Notes under the pieces: generated by a model
What the model saw: the letters and a program-made list of their open reading frames with translations, nothing else
What the model was told of the DNA's origin: nothing
The model's database searches: none
Position numbers and translations under genes: made by a program
DNA from: Asterionellopsis glacialis
Taxonomy: Eukaryota; Bacillariophyta; Plagiogrammaphyceae; Rhaphoneidales; Asterionellopsidaceae
DNA length: 12,694 bases
Reading direction: 5' to 3'
Assembly: GCA_014885115.2 (NCBI GenBank)
Contig: WKLE02001336.1
Span: 1 to 12,694, forward strand
Shown: positions 1 to 8,425 of the stretch, piece after piece
Numbering within the stretch: position 1 is the first letter of the stretch
Layout: the number at the start of each line of letters is the position of its first letter

Positions 1-521
1 ATCTAATTCCTTACCTTTTTCTCGCTTGCTTATAATTTTACTTTAGAACCTTTTATTAAACACCGAATTCTCTCAGGTCTGCTTCCAGCATTTCCTTTGG
101 CTTCGGAGGATGGATGGATTCCTGCCTTCTTCTCCACGGAACAAAACGTAATTCTTTTTCATAAAAAGTGACAACCAGATCTCTGTGATTCTTTTTTACG
201 AAGTACTCGAGTACCAGTCGGAATGCGAAAACTCACATCACCGAAGAAACATTTCAACGCACACAAATAATAATGATAATAATATTCCAAGCTTTGAACA
301 ATACGGTAAGATATGACACAATAGTACCAGTTGCAAGTATTATCAGTGTAACCAAATCTTCTACCTCTCATTCTCTTGTGTTCCGTCGCCTTTGCCAGTG
401 GTCAAGATCATCTTTTGCAAGAACACCCGAATCAAAATCTAGCAAACAACAAAGCAATTAAAAATCAATCGCCACCGTTTGGGGGAGGTAACGATCGATC
501 GAGCGATTCATTCATTCAGTC

Positions 522-575
522 ATACCAGGTACAGAATACACAAGATAAACTTGTACCTGGTATTATACCTGGTAT
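522..575. repeat. Inverted repeat with a duplicated right arm
   Basis: The 12 bases at 522-533 (ataccaggtaca) are the exact reverse complement of 552-563, with an 18-base spacer. The 10 bases tacctggtat recur at 566-575, so the left arm could pair with either right-hand copy. The function is unknown. It may be an RNA hairpin or a protein-binding dyad. Confidence 0.75.
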
Positions 576-953
576 CATAGTTAATTTTTTTGTACGACCT
601 GAATAAAATCCTGTCTTTCTATACCAGAACAACGCAAAGTATTGTAGAAAAGACTATTATGATGATGTACATACTGTTATTTCTACTAGAGTATAGGTAC
701 CTGTTGATAGGATATAGGAGCCAATATCCCGGATTCCCAATAGATTTGCTTCTTGTTTTCCATACACAAAGTTCAATATTGGCTTCTCATACGATGGACG
801 GATCGTACAAATTTTTCCTTCTAGATTCGTGTCAAACTCAACGGATAAATGTAATGAAGTTCCAAACGTGATTGTTACGTCCAGACAATACAGTAAGTAG
901 CAAGCTGAAAAACGTTGTTTTGGCCTGGAATGTTATCAGTCGTATTCTAGAAG

Positions 954-974
954 TCTAGTCGTATCTAGTCGTAT
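954..974 (+). repeat. Tandem 10-base duplication
   Basis: The unit tctagtcgta occurs twice head to tail (954-963 and 964-973) plus one further matching base. A related agtcgtattctag lies just upstream. This looks like a small replication-slippage duplication with no evident function. Confidence 0.7.
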
Positions 975-1354
975 GATAACGTATCGAAATGCCCTTTATC
1001 GGTCTGAGATGCCGGGTCTAGGAATATTCCTTTAAGTATTCCCATTCCTGTGATCGTGGTTCGTCATCATTAGCCCTGATGTACGGTACGGTACCGGTAG
1101 TTTAGTTCCTCTAGGTCCTACTATTATGTGTGAAGCGGCGAAGCAGCATTTTTTTCCTCTACACGATACATAATCACCGAGATACCTGCGATTCGATCTG
1201 ATTGTGAATTGTGAGAAGTTGTGTGAGAAAACACTCTTCATCGGATGCATTTTGTTGCCTTTAAACCACCGTTTCGTGTAGCGCTCGTAATAAAATCTGA
1301 GATCTACTATCGTAAAGTATCTTCAAACAAGGGATCCAAAATAGATTCGAATCC

Positions 1355-3894
1355 ATGAATAGCATCGAAGAAAAAGAAAAAGAAGAACGCTCTGTGTATT
1401 CTTGGCCAACCAATGAACAGGCATACGTACCGAAAGGAGATGTCGTCGAAGAAGGAAAAGGTGGTACAGATTGGTTTCAAGAAAAGAGCGTAGCAGAAAC
1501 AAATCTTTCAGTCATTCCGATTGCACCTAAAGAAAATAACCAAGGTATTGTGTTTCAAAAGATAAAAAGGTCGGTACATATTACTGTCGTTTTTGAACGT
1601 ACTAGATTCGAAATGCACGATCTGGAATCGTCTCAAGGTGCTTGTTTCTCCGTTCTCCTTCTGTCTTTGCTATTCTTGTTTCTCCGTATAAAGTTCAATA
1701 ATAGACAAAATATGTACAACCAAAATAATATCTGCCTTAATTTGTGGTTTGATTCTTGTACTCATCCCAATGGCCATCGTTTTTGGTGTTAATAATTCAA
1801 GTGGACGTGATACATCATCTCCTCTTAATGCAGGGAATGGATCATGGATTGATCCAAACACACCTAAAGATGCTAGAAACACTATTGCCATGGGAGGGCG
1901 TCGTCTTGAACTTATATTTTCAGATGAATTTAAAGATAATAATCGACACTTTGCGGATGGGATGGATACACGATGGACAGCTGAAGATCGACCCGCAGTT
2001 ACTAACGCTGGTGTACATTATTACAACTCATCTCACGTTAAAACATCGGACGGGTATATGATTATTGAGACAACAAACCAAGATGCTTCTGTACGTATGT
2101 ATATCAATATTCAATATGTCTCCAAATAGATTTGTGTGCTGTACTTTTGTTTGTCACATTCGAAACATGTTTATTGTTTTGGCTTGAATATATTCTCTCT
2201 TACGCTGGTAGTGATTATCATACTTGTTTTTTCATGTACTAAAGTGGGATGAACATGACGAAGATGGAAACGTACGAGATTCTTTCACACGACATTATGT
2301 TTCGGGACTCGTTAGTACCTGGAACAAATTCTGTTTCACATCTGGTATGATTGAAGTATCCTTGCAATTACCAGGGCGTTCAAATCAAGGAGGACTATGG
2401 CCTGCCTTTTGGATGCTTGGAAATCTAGGTCGACCAAGTTATTTGAAAAGTACTGAGGGTGTTTGGCCTGTAAGTTACTTTTGTTTTAGTCTTTCTAGAG
2501 AGTTTTGCCATACTTTTTCTTTTGTATGGCGTAACAATATCTAACCGTTTGTGCGTAGCGACATATTCTTACACTTGTTCGTATAATTGTTACTTGCTTT
2601 TTCGTAATGAAGTGGAGTTACGATACGTGTGGAAACTCTGACGAAGCAAAAAGACAATTAGAAGGGCAAAAGTATACTGCTTGTATGGATGGAGCAAGGG
2701 GACGCGGATCACCAGAAATCGATATCATTGAAGCTCAACCAGGAGACTACGTCTTGGAGTATTCCAATGTAACACATATCAATGGATCGACATACAGTAC
2801 GTCAGTAGGCCGTCCCATGATTGTAACATCTCTTCAAGTTGCTCCTGGCGTTGACCGTGGCATACGTCCCACAGCGCCCGATCTTCCCAAAAAGGGTGAA
2901 TGGTATGAAACTCTGTACCCCATGGGCGGGGAGGAATATGGTCCTGATATGAATGGTATGCTCAATAATCACTGGTACGTTGTTTTCAAGTTAGAATCTT
3001 TAACAATAGCAAAAGTAGCACTTGGACTACTCCTTTACAGAGTAGTATACCTCACTCTCCATATTTTTTACTTTAATATGTATTGATGAGATCAGGTATG
3101 GTCAAGTTATAAATGAATATCCAGAAATCTGGCAAGATGGTTTGTCTGTCAATACAGAACATGATCCCAAATTTTATCAAAAGCAAACCATTTTTCGGAC
3201 AGAATGGCAAACTGGCAAAGAGGATGGTTACATTCGATGGTTTTGGGGTGACAAGCTGGTTCATGAAATCAACGCCAAGACTCTCAAGTCTAAGCCTGGA
3301 GCGAATGATACTGTGCCTCAAATCCCATACGAAGCCATGTACTTAATATTGAACACAGACGTATCTCCAACATGGGGGTGGAATTCCTGCAATCCAGAAG
3401 ATCCTTGTCTCAAGGAAAACCCTGGTATATGTTCAGACAAGGGGGAATTACTATGCACCGATTGTTCCGACCCGTACTGTGTAACTTGCAAAGATCAAGT
3501 TTGGATGAAAGACTTTTGTCAGGACATTATACCCTCGAACCCAGCTCAGTATAAAATTGATTATGTCCGAGTCTATCAAGATGCAGATGATCCTACTCAT
3601 ACTATTGGTTGTGACCCCCCTGGTCTAGAGACTAGCAGTATAATTCAAGAGAACTGGGAGTTGTACACGTTTGATCCGAATGTGAACAAGCAAGGACCTC
3701 TAAAGGATATCCCCCATGGCGGAGGTGATTGTGAAGGGACCAAAGAAAAGAATATATTTGAAGAGGCTTGTGGAGGGCTAACAAGAGGTGATTGCGTGGA
3801 AGGCCGTTGCAGATGCTCCACGAACGAGTGGACAGGCCCGTTTTGTGTGACTCCTTTTGTAGGCCAGTATACGACTGGCAAACCTCTTCAATGA
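1355..3894 (+). CDS. KRE6/SKN1-family GH16 beta-glucan transglycosylase, membrane-anchored (five exons)
   Basis: Likely builds beta-1,6 branches on beta-1,3-glucan (chrysolaminarin) at the vacuolar or endomembrane system, as described for diatom TGS proteins. Proposed exons are 1355-1569, 1694-2090, 2245-2469, 2613-2974 and 3096-3894, giving about 665 residues. Order: a charged cytosolic N-terminus, one membrane segment (about 83-104, LILVLIPMAIVFGV), then the luminal SKN1/GH16 domain starting near SDEF (148-151). WNKFCFTSG, GLWPAFWMLGNLGR and WSYDTC follow. The catalytic signature EIDIIE (E314, D316, E319) is intact, and IDYVRVYQ is the usual last GH16 strand. A Cys-rich insertion precedes that strand. 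After it come six cysteines (612-650) ending CRCSTNEWTGPFC, EGF-like. Exons 2-5 join in frame at GT-AG sites; the exon 1/2 junction is uncertain. Start 1355 is the first ATG of the open N-terminal frame. The family is firm; the exact substrate linkage is inferred. Confidence 0.88.
1570..1693 (+). other. Intron 1 of the GH16 gene (boundaries uncertain)
   Basis: The membrane-segment frame is closed upstream by a stop at 1689-1691, so it must be spliced to the N-terminal frame. The only acceptors before the hydrophobic segment end at 1693 (after a long pyrimidine tract) or 1704. Donor 1570 with acceptor 1693 keeps frame, as do 1545/1704, 1599/1704 and 1638/1704. I prefer the first because its acceptor is the first AG after the pyrimidine run. 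Confidence 0.5.
2091..2244 (+). other. Intron 2 of the GH16 gene
   Basis: The donor is GTACGT and the acceptor follows ttttttcatgtactaaag. The phase 0 join links ...NQDAS to WDEHDEDG. The interrupted frames stop inside the intron, and family similarity resumes on both sides. Confidence 0.8.
2470..2612 (+). other. Intron 3 of the GH16 gene
   Basis: The donor is a perfect GTAAGT and the acceptor is aatgaag. The phase 0 join restores EGVWP-WSYDTC, which matches the KRE6/SKN1 pattern EGTWPYTYDTC. Confidence 0.9.
2975..3095 (+). other. Intron 4 of the GH16 gene
   Basis: The donor is GTACGT and the acceptor is gatcag. The phase 2 join recreates TGG and reads NNHW-YGQVINEYPEIW. Confidence 0.88.
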
Positions 3895-5014
3895 CAATGG
3901 TGGTAATATAGCATGTACAGCAATAACAAAGTTTAAGAACGAATGGCGGAATTAGAATCGATAGGATTTGCAATTTGAGTTCAAGATGATAATTGGTAAG
4001 AACCACGGAAACAAGCCGCAGCGCTTTCCGAAAAGAAGGATGATGGTGGTGATGGCAGCAACAATGATTCTTCCTTCTCTTCATTCCTGGTCGCATCCTA
4101 CTTATTGATTACCCACGTGCAGTTCATTCTTTTGCCGAACATATAGTGGAATAAGGTATTCTCCAATTGCAGGAAAGAAATGGCTTTGTCTTGGATGGGA
4201 ACGTTGGACTTTATCTTGGGCTCCTCTTGCAATCGAGGTATAAACTTTATTGTGTGAGCCGAAATCCTTCGTGTTCTATAGCCGGTCTGGAGAAGACTAC
4301 CGTATCAAACCGTAATTATTAGACTTGTCTTATTAATACCTTCTGCAGTCAGTAGTCTAAAAAGCTTCGCTCTGCAGCCATTCCACTAGCTGAACATGTC
4401 TAACTTCTTGATGCGGGCGCCAAAAAAAGGTTCAGAACGCCGCCTTTTAAACTTTTCTTTAATCTGATTCGTTAGGACCTCTCTGTAGTCTCTAGAGAGA
4501 TTTTGAGCATGTAGTGCTGTCTGTCCTGTGTACGATACAATAGTTTTGGTCATGGGCAAACTCGAGATAGGCGAACGGACGGACGTGCCGATCTTTTTGG
4601 AGTTCTTTTCGATGTGATCGATGACATCAGAGGAGAAGTATCAGAGATTCACAGAGGGCCATCAAACATGAAAACATCAAGAAGAAAAACATACGGAGCA
4701 CCAAAAATCTGTGTAGGTCCTACTTCTTGGCAAAACAATCGTCAAACGTCACGATCACTTAGTAAAAGGGTGTGATACTTACCTTCAATTCAAACAGACC
4801 CGATTTCATTCCACGCTACAAATCACTTAAATTCTATTTGCATCTTCTTCAAGTCTTGCGCTTTCTCTTCACAACGATTCATTTTTCCTTTTCTAAAAAA
4901 GAAGAAAAAAAGACAGCGAACAAACAATACAGTAACGACAACAGTTCATTGATTCACGCTTCTTGACCGCCTTATTTCTGATTACCGTAATCGAAATTGC
5001 CACATTTAATCACA
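3895..5014. other. Intergenic stretch between the GH16 gene and the plastid-protein gene
   Basis: No domain, tRNA or splice-joined coding region is visible on either strand. The left part is presumably the 3' UTR of the GH16 gene. The last 250 bases are rich in T/C and A runs (tttttccttttct, aaaaaagaagaaaaaaa), like a promoter or 5' UTR, and contain one ACGTCA site. A ten-base palindrome (tctctagaga) sits near 4490. I find no canonical AATAAA signal just after the GH16 stop. Confidence 0.55.
4746..4751 (+). promoter_or_regulatory. CRE-like half site ACGTCA
   Basis: ACGTCA lies about 265 bases before the ATG at 5015. TGACGT/ACGTCA elements mediate CO2/cAMP responses of diatom carbon-concentration genes. 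A six-base match by itself is weak, and the link to this gene is inference. Confidence 0.2.
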
Positions 5015-5782
5015 ATGAACAAGAATCTCTTGAAATTACCTTTAATTATTATCTTATTTTGTCTGCTTCATAATGTACAATTAACGCTGGCATTCATGGG
5101 TTCCGTACCAGCCAAGGCACAAGGGATTCATTCTGCTTTCGTACCGAAATATCCCAAAAGAACGACAAATGAGCAAGTATTACGATTCAATCATCGTTCA
5201 AGGACAAACAGCAATAATAATAGAATTTCACCTTGGCAACTATGGTCAGCATCCTTACCTGATATCGAGTCCATGAAAGCAGGTGATATGCGTAAGGAAC
5301 TTGAAAGTTATGGTATATCTACCAAAAGTTTTTTAGAAAAGAAAGACTTTGCGGAAGCTTTGAAAAAAGCTCGTGATGATGGTTTAAAACCTCAAGAACC
5401 AAAAACAAAGGCAGAGGATTCAACCAGTAGCAGTACCAGCACCAGCAGTGATGGTAGTGGCAAATCAAGAGATGAACGTATCAAGGAAGAAATGAATAAA
5501 TTAAAAGATATGAAAGTAGGTGATCTTCGTAAGGAATTACAATCTTTAGGTATATCTACAAAATCATTTTTTGAAAAGTATGAATTTATTCGTGCCTTGG
5601 CAGAAGCTCGTGTAGATGGAGTCAAAAAGGGTGCTGGTGGTAGTAGTGGAGCACGTGGTGGACGTGCTGTGGAAGAAGATGAACCCTACGATCCAAGTTA
5701 TAGAGATGTTGTCATGCAAAAGTTTAATGCAGATCCTAGGCTCTTACAGGGGCAACTTATTGATATTCAACTTGAACGTTAA
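5015..5782 (+). CDS. Probable plastid-targeted protein with two SAP-like motifs, function unknown
   Basis: 255 residues, intronless. I chose ATG 5015 because it opens directly into a signal peptide: MNKN, a hydrophobic core (LLKLPLIIILFCLL) and a cleavage region TLA|FMG, the Phe-led motif diatoms use at the signal/transit peptide boundary. A second AFVP motif follows at 41-44. A basic, Asn/Ser/Arg-rich transit-like stretch (45-75) then leads to two copies of a 37-residue motif at 87-123 and 166-202. These share the cores GD-RKEL and GISTKSF-EK and are about two-thirds identical. Leu/Lys helices around a GIST turn resemble the SAP fold, including the SAP-like C-domain of ARMET/MANF, but the match is distant. 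A Ser/Thr linker separates the copies. The tail is Gly-rich, then acidic, ending in YRDVVMQKFNADPRLL. Stroma is the likely site; nucleic-acid or protein binding is a guess. Confidence 0.82.
   Translation: MNKNLLKLPLIIILFCLLHNVQLTLAFMGSVPAKAQGIHSAFVPKYPKRTTNEQVLRFNHRSRTNSNNNRISPWQLWSASLPDIESMKAGDMRKELESYGISTKSFLEKKDFAEALKKARDDGLKPQEPKTKAEDSTSSSTSTSSDGSGKSRDERIKEEMNKLKDMKVGDLRKELQSLGISTKSFFEKYEFIRALAEARVDGVKKGAGGSSGARGGRAVEEDEPYDPSYRDVVMQKFNADPRLLQGQLIDIQLER
5273..5620 (+). repeat. Internal protein duplication: two SAP-like units
   Basis: Units lie at 5273-5383 and 5510-5620. By eye 25 of 37 residues are identical and most changes are conservative. The spacer is a low-complexity Ser/Thr run followed by a charged helix. 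Confidence 0.85.
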
Positions 5783-5902
5783 AAACCAAAATGGCACTGT
5801 AACAGATTTTCTTACTTTTCGTTTATAGGCATATGGGCTACTCTACTACATACTATTTACTAGAAACTCTTGAGAAACAAAAATTAATCCAGTATAAAAC
5901 TT

Positions 5903-5908
5903 TTTATT
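5903..5908 (-). terminator. Candidate polyadenylation signal of the PhoD-like gene
   Basis: Reads AATAAA on the minus strand, about 130 bases past the PhoD stop, inside the 255-base spacer between two convergent genes. Algal signals are degenerate, so this is a position-based guess. Confidence 0.35.
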
Positions 5909-6037
5909 TGGCAAAACATTAGACAACTGCATGATGAAATACATATGAAATTGGCGAAGGAGAGTGCATAGATTCTGTTATTTGTAAACATCTTCACTAT
6001 ATTGTGTACAAAATGCAAACGATAAATTCCATGCTTG

Positions 6038-7825
6038 TTACAAGTTCTTCTTTTTACTGCTGGGAGAATCGCCCTTTTGTTTTAGAATATGAAAGTTGAA
6101 CTTTGTTTGCCGTTTCCAACATTTGTAGATTACAATACCAAACAAAACTTGTGGTAACAAAAGGATTGTAGCACAAAGCATAGACATAATGATGTATCCA
6201 CCGTATACATGAATAGAACTTGAAACACCTCGATGGTTTGTACATACCCATCGCCCATTCCCTGTTAAATCGCCATCCATTTGTAATTCGAAAGGATTAT
6301 TATTTCCAAGAGAAGAAGGAGCGTCCTTCTCAATACTGCTACTTGTGGTTGTCATCACCACCTCAGATCCTCCTGGCATGTCTTGTCGTCCAGAAAGCTG
6401 ATCAAAACTATACGTCGCACCTAATAAGGGAGGGGCGTCTTTCTGCTTTCCAAAAACTCGAAGTGATAAAGTTTCTTTATCCCAATCAAATTCCATTTCT
6501 GCAAAATTTAATTCTAATGAAAATTGCTTACCCACTTTACCACCAAAAGCTCCACCATTTTCAAACAATTCATCACCGGTTTTTTGTCCTTGTCCTTGTG
6601 GAGATGCGGGAGGAGGAGAAGGAGGGGTAACTACTAAATCTGGCATTGGAACTATCATATGTCCAAAGTTCATAAATGCACTAGATGCAAGTCTAGCATA
6701 AATTTTCTCGAAAGATAATTTTCCTTCGTGAAATTTTGGCTTACTACTAAAACATGTTCCCCAGGAATGTGTCATTCCACTAGTTGTTACTTCAATGAGT
6801 GGTCTTTTGGGAGATGGGCTTGTAGGATCACTGGATGATGTATCAATACAGTCCTTACGCATGATTTCTGCCATGTGAACGTCACCACTTACAAGGATGG
6901 GTGATTTGGCACCACTTGATAGAATCGTATCGTACAATCGTTGACGTGATGTTGGAAAATGTGACCACATTTCATTGGTATTTGCATCTGGGAATCGATA
7001 TGGATGGATTTGCAGTCCACTAACAATTACATTGACAGTTGCCTTGGATCGTGCAAGAGCAGTTTCAAACCATCGCCATTGTGTTTCACCTAAAAAGTCA
7101 CCATGGTAATCAGGTGACCAACCTTGTAATCCTGGTTTCCAGGGTGTTTTATTGGTCCGTACATCTAAAACAAATATCGCTACCGATTTTTTCGAATATT
7201 TCCATGGAATGGGTGAATCGCCATCGTCGTTACCGTAGCCCACAACATCTGGATCGATCCCTGCATCTAAATCTGACACAAGTTTGCTCTCCTCTTGTGG
7301 ACGATCAAAATCAAATACCTTCACACCATATACACCTCCGCTACCATCGCCATGTTGCTGTTGCTGCTGGCGTTTTACACGTTTGTAAAAGGGTGAATCC
7401 AATGGTTCATCGACAAATTTTAAAAATTGCAATCCAGTTTCTAGACGGTACTGATATGTTTCATCACCATTATTCATTCCCATATCATGATCATCAATCG
7501 TGCCAAAGATGGTAGCATTAGTGGTTTCCAAAAATGACTTGTATTCTGGATTTGATAATTGTTTACCATAATAACTTTCTAATATTTCGGGCGTGGCAAC
7601 GCCAAAGATTGGTTTAGGTGGGAATGTAAATTGTTCGTGTCCTAAAAACCAATCTGCATATATAGCATCACCTGCCCAAACAAAGGCAGAAGGATTCCTA
7701 CTTGTAAGAACCTTCCATAGAGGTTGTGTTAAATTTTGACTGTTACAGGAACCAAATGCTATTCGAGAAGGTGCAACAATTGAAGAAGCTTCATTTTGGT
7801 TACTACGTTCTTTTAAAGCTGTCAT
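6038..7825 (-). CDS. PhoD-like metallophosphatase with C-terminal membrane anchor
   Basis: 595 residues in one open frame. Predicted phosphoesterase of the PhoD-like metallophosphatase family, hydrolysing phosphate mono- or diesters. Family motifs are in order: FGSC (24-27; the Cys is an iron ligand in bacterial PhoD), WAGDAIYAD (50-58), TIDDHDMGMN (109-118), LDVRTNKTPW (220-229), VSGDVHMAE (312-320) and TSGMTHSW (348-355). All expected metal-binding Asp/His/Asn positions appear present. A Gln run and an acidic Gly/Asp insertion (about 153-205) interrupt the core. Pro-rich and Ser-rich linkers follow, then a membrane helix (about 543-567), a basic tail and the end KKKNL, which fits KKXX. That topology puts the enzyme in the ER lumen or secretory path, yet the N-terminus (MTALKERS) has no signal peptide. 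An upstream exon may be missing. The gene is convergent with the plastid-protein gene and divergent from the gene at 8703. Confidence 0.9.
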   Translation of the reverse strand: MTALKERSNQNEASSIVAPSRIAFGSCNSQNLTQPLWKVLTSRNPSAFVWAGDAIYADWFLGHEQFTFPPKPIFGVATPEILESYYGKQLSNPEYKSFLETTNATIFGTIDDHDMGMNNGDETYQYRLETGLQFLKFVDEPLDSPFYKRVKRQQQQQHGDGSGGVYGVKVFDFDRPQEESKLVSDLDAGIDPDVVGYGNDDGDSPIPWKYSKKSVAIFVLDVRTNKTPWKPGLQGWSPDYHGDFLGETQWRWFETALARSKATVNVIVSGLQIHPYRFPDANTNEMWSHFPTSRQRLYDTILSSGAKSPILVSGDVHMAEIMRKDCIDTSSSDPTSPSPKRPLIEVTTSGMTHSWGTCFSSKPKFHEGKLSFEKIYARLASSAFMNFGHMIVPMPDLVVTPPSPPPASPQGQGQKTGDELFENGGAFGGKVGKQFSLELNFAEMEFDWDKETLSLRVFGKQKDAPPLLGATYSFDQLSGRQDMPGGSEVVMTTTSSSIEKDAPSSLGNNNPFELQMDGDLTGNGRWVCTNHRGVSSSIHVYGGYIIMSMLCATILLLPQVLFGIVIYKCWKRQTKFNFHILKQKGDSPSSKKKNL

Positions 7826-7966
7826 GATATACCAAACTTGCCTTTCTGTGTAACTGTAATGTTGTATGAATTTTTCCAGGGACGGATATTAATTGTAGAT
7901 CGATGTTCTTCTAAATCAACAAGGATTTCATCTATATCATGCGTGTGCTCCCTAAGAAGTATGTTG

Positions 7967-8104
7967 TTAGTCCTTTACAACGTCGACAAAGTTCGATGCC
8001 AGAGAATAAATACAACTGATGGTTGGAGGTTTGCGATTGATGACGATGTAAAGAGTTTGCACAGAAAATGAACAAGCTACTAGTACAAAGGTGGAGGGAG
8101 GCAT
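7967..8104 (-). other. Candidate 5' exon or upstream ORF of the PhoD-like gene
   Basis: A 45-codon frame starts at an ATG (minus 8104-8102) after a pyrimidine-rich leader. It encodes a hydrophobic start, MPPSTFVLVACSFS, then more hydrophobic residues to about 22. It could supply the signal peptide that the PhoD-like protein lacks. A frame-preserving splice exists from GTTGTA (phase 1) to an acceptor ending ttacacag, but the donor is poor. It may equally be a chance uORF. Confidence 0.25.
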
Positions 8105-8278
8105 GTTAAAGATTCAAGATGCACAAAAAAGAAGAAGATTCCCAGCGGTGCAGAAATAAATGGGACAAAGAGCAGACACAGTGAAGGAAGACAGCTATCG
8201 AGAAAAAATCATAATATATAAAATATCTATTTCACACAGATCGTTGACAAAGAAAGGATGTTTCGATAAATAGCTTTT

Positions 8279-8286
8279 GAATATAC
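8279..8286. promoter_or_regulatory. P1BS-like site (GNATATNC)
   Basis: GAATATAC fits the palindromic GNATATNC consensus bound by PHR/PSR phosphate-starvation regulators, which also act in diatoms. It is 454 bases before the PhoD-like ATG and the only match I found in this spacer. Matches also occur elsewhere (1022-1029, within coding DNA at 3116-3123), so chance is quite possible. Confidence 0.25.
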
Positions 8287-8418
8287 TCATTAGTAAAATT
8301 AGTACCAACGTATAATTTGTGTAGTCTTCTGTATATTGATAGTCAAGTTCTGAAACATGCTGCTTTTTCTGATGAGGATATGTGCATGTCGTCGCAATCG
8401 ATCACGCGTCTCGCAAGC

Positions 8419-8425
8419 TGACGTC
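8419..8425. promoter_or_regulatory. CRE-like site TGACGTC
   Basis: TGACGTC is one base short of the full palindromic CRE, and lies about 280 bases before the ATG at 8703. bZIP proteins bind this class of site. No regulatory role is shown by the sequence. Confidence 0.22.

Larger units (their letters stand above)
1..1354. other. Upstream intergenic stretch without a supportable gene
   Basis: Only short open frames under 100 codons occur here, on both strands. None has a recognisable domain, a signal peptide or a convincing pair of splice sites. The DNA is AT-rich and holds several small dyads: the hairpin at 522-575, a 10-base tandem duplication at 954-974 and a perfect 12-base palindrome at 1020-1031. 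Its 3' part must contain the promoter and 5' UTR of the gene starting at 1355. A 10-base palindrome (gattcgaatc, 1344-1353) lies directly before that ATG. Confidence 0.6.

Noticed and set aside
159..871. Overlapping small frames on both strands (60-93 codons)
   Set aside because: No signal peptide, motif or splice continuity. The lengths are those expected by chance in this AT-rich DNA.
1032..1250. 72-codon minus-strand frame
   Set aside because: No recognisable feature, and it sits in the likely promoter of the gene at 1355.
1344..1353. GATTCGAATC resembling a tRNA T-loop
   Set aside because: No acceptor stem, D-arm or anticodon arm can be laid out around it. It is simply a palindrome before the ATG.
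3632..4096. 154-codon minus-strand open frame overlapping the 3' end of the GH16 gene, starting at a true ATG
   Set aside because: Low-complexity Cys/His start and no domain. Most of it is antisense to the clearly coding EGF-like tail, so it is probably a shadow frame.
4997..5014. Upstream TTG start for the plastid protein
   Set aside because: Nuclear genes start at ATG. ATG 5015 opens directly into an ideal signal peptide.
7039..7515. 158-codon plus-strand frame inside the PhoD-like gene
   Set aside because: Antisense shadow of a well-supported coding region. The composition is His/Ser/Leu-rich with no domain.
7838..8071. 77-codon plus-strand frame upstream of the PhoD-like gene
   Set aside because: Opposite to the PhoD-like 5' region, with no domain. 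It overlaps the candidate leader exon on the other strand.
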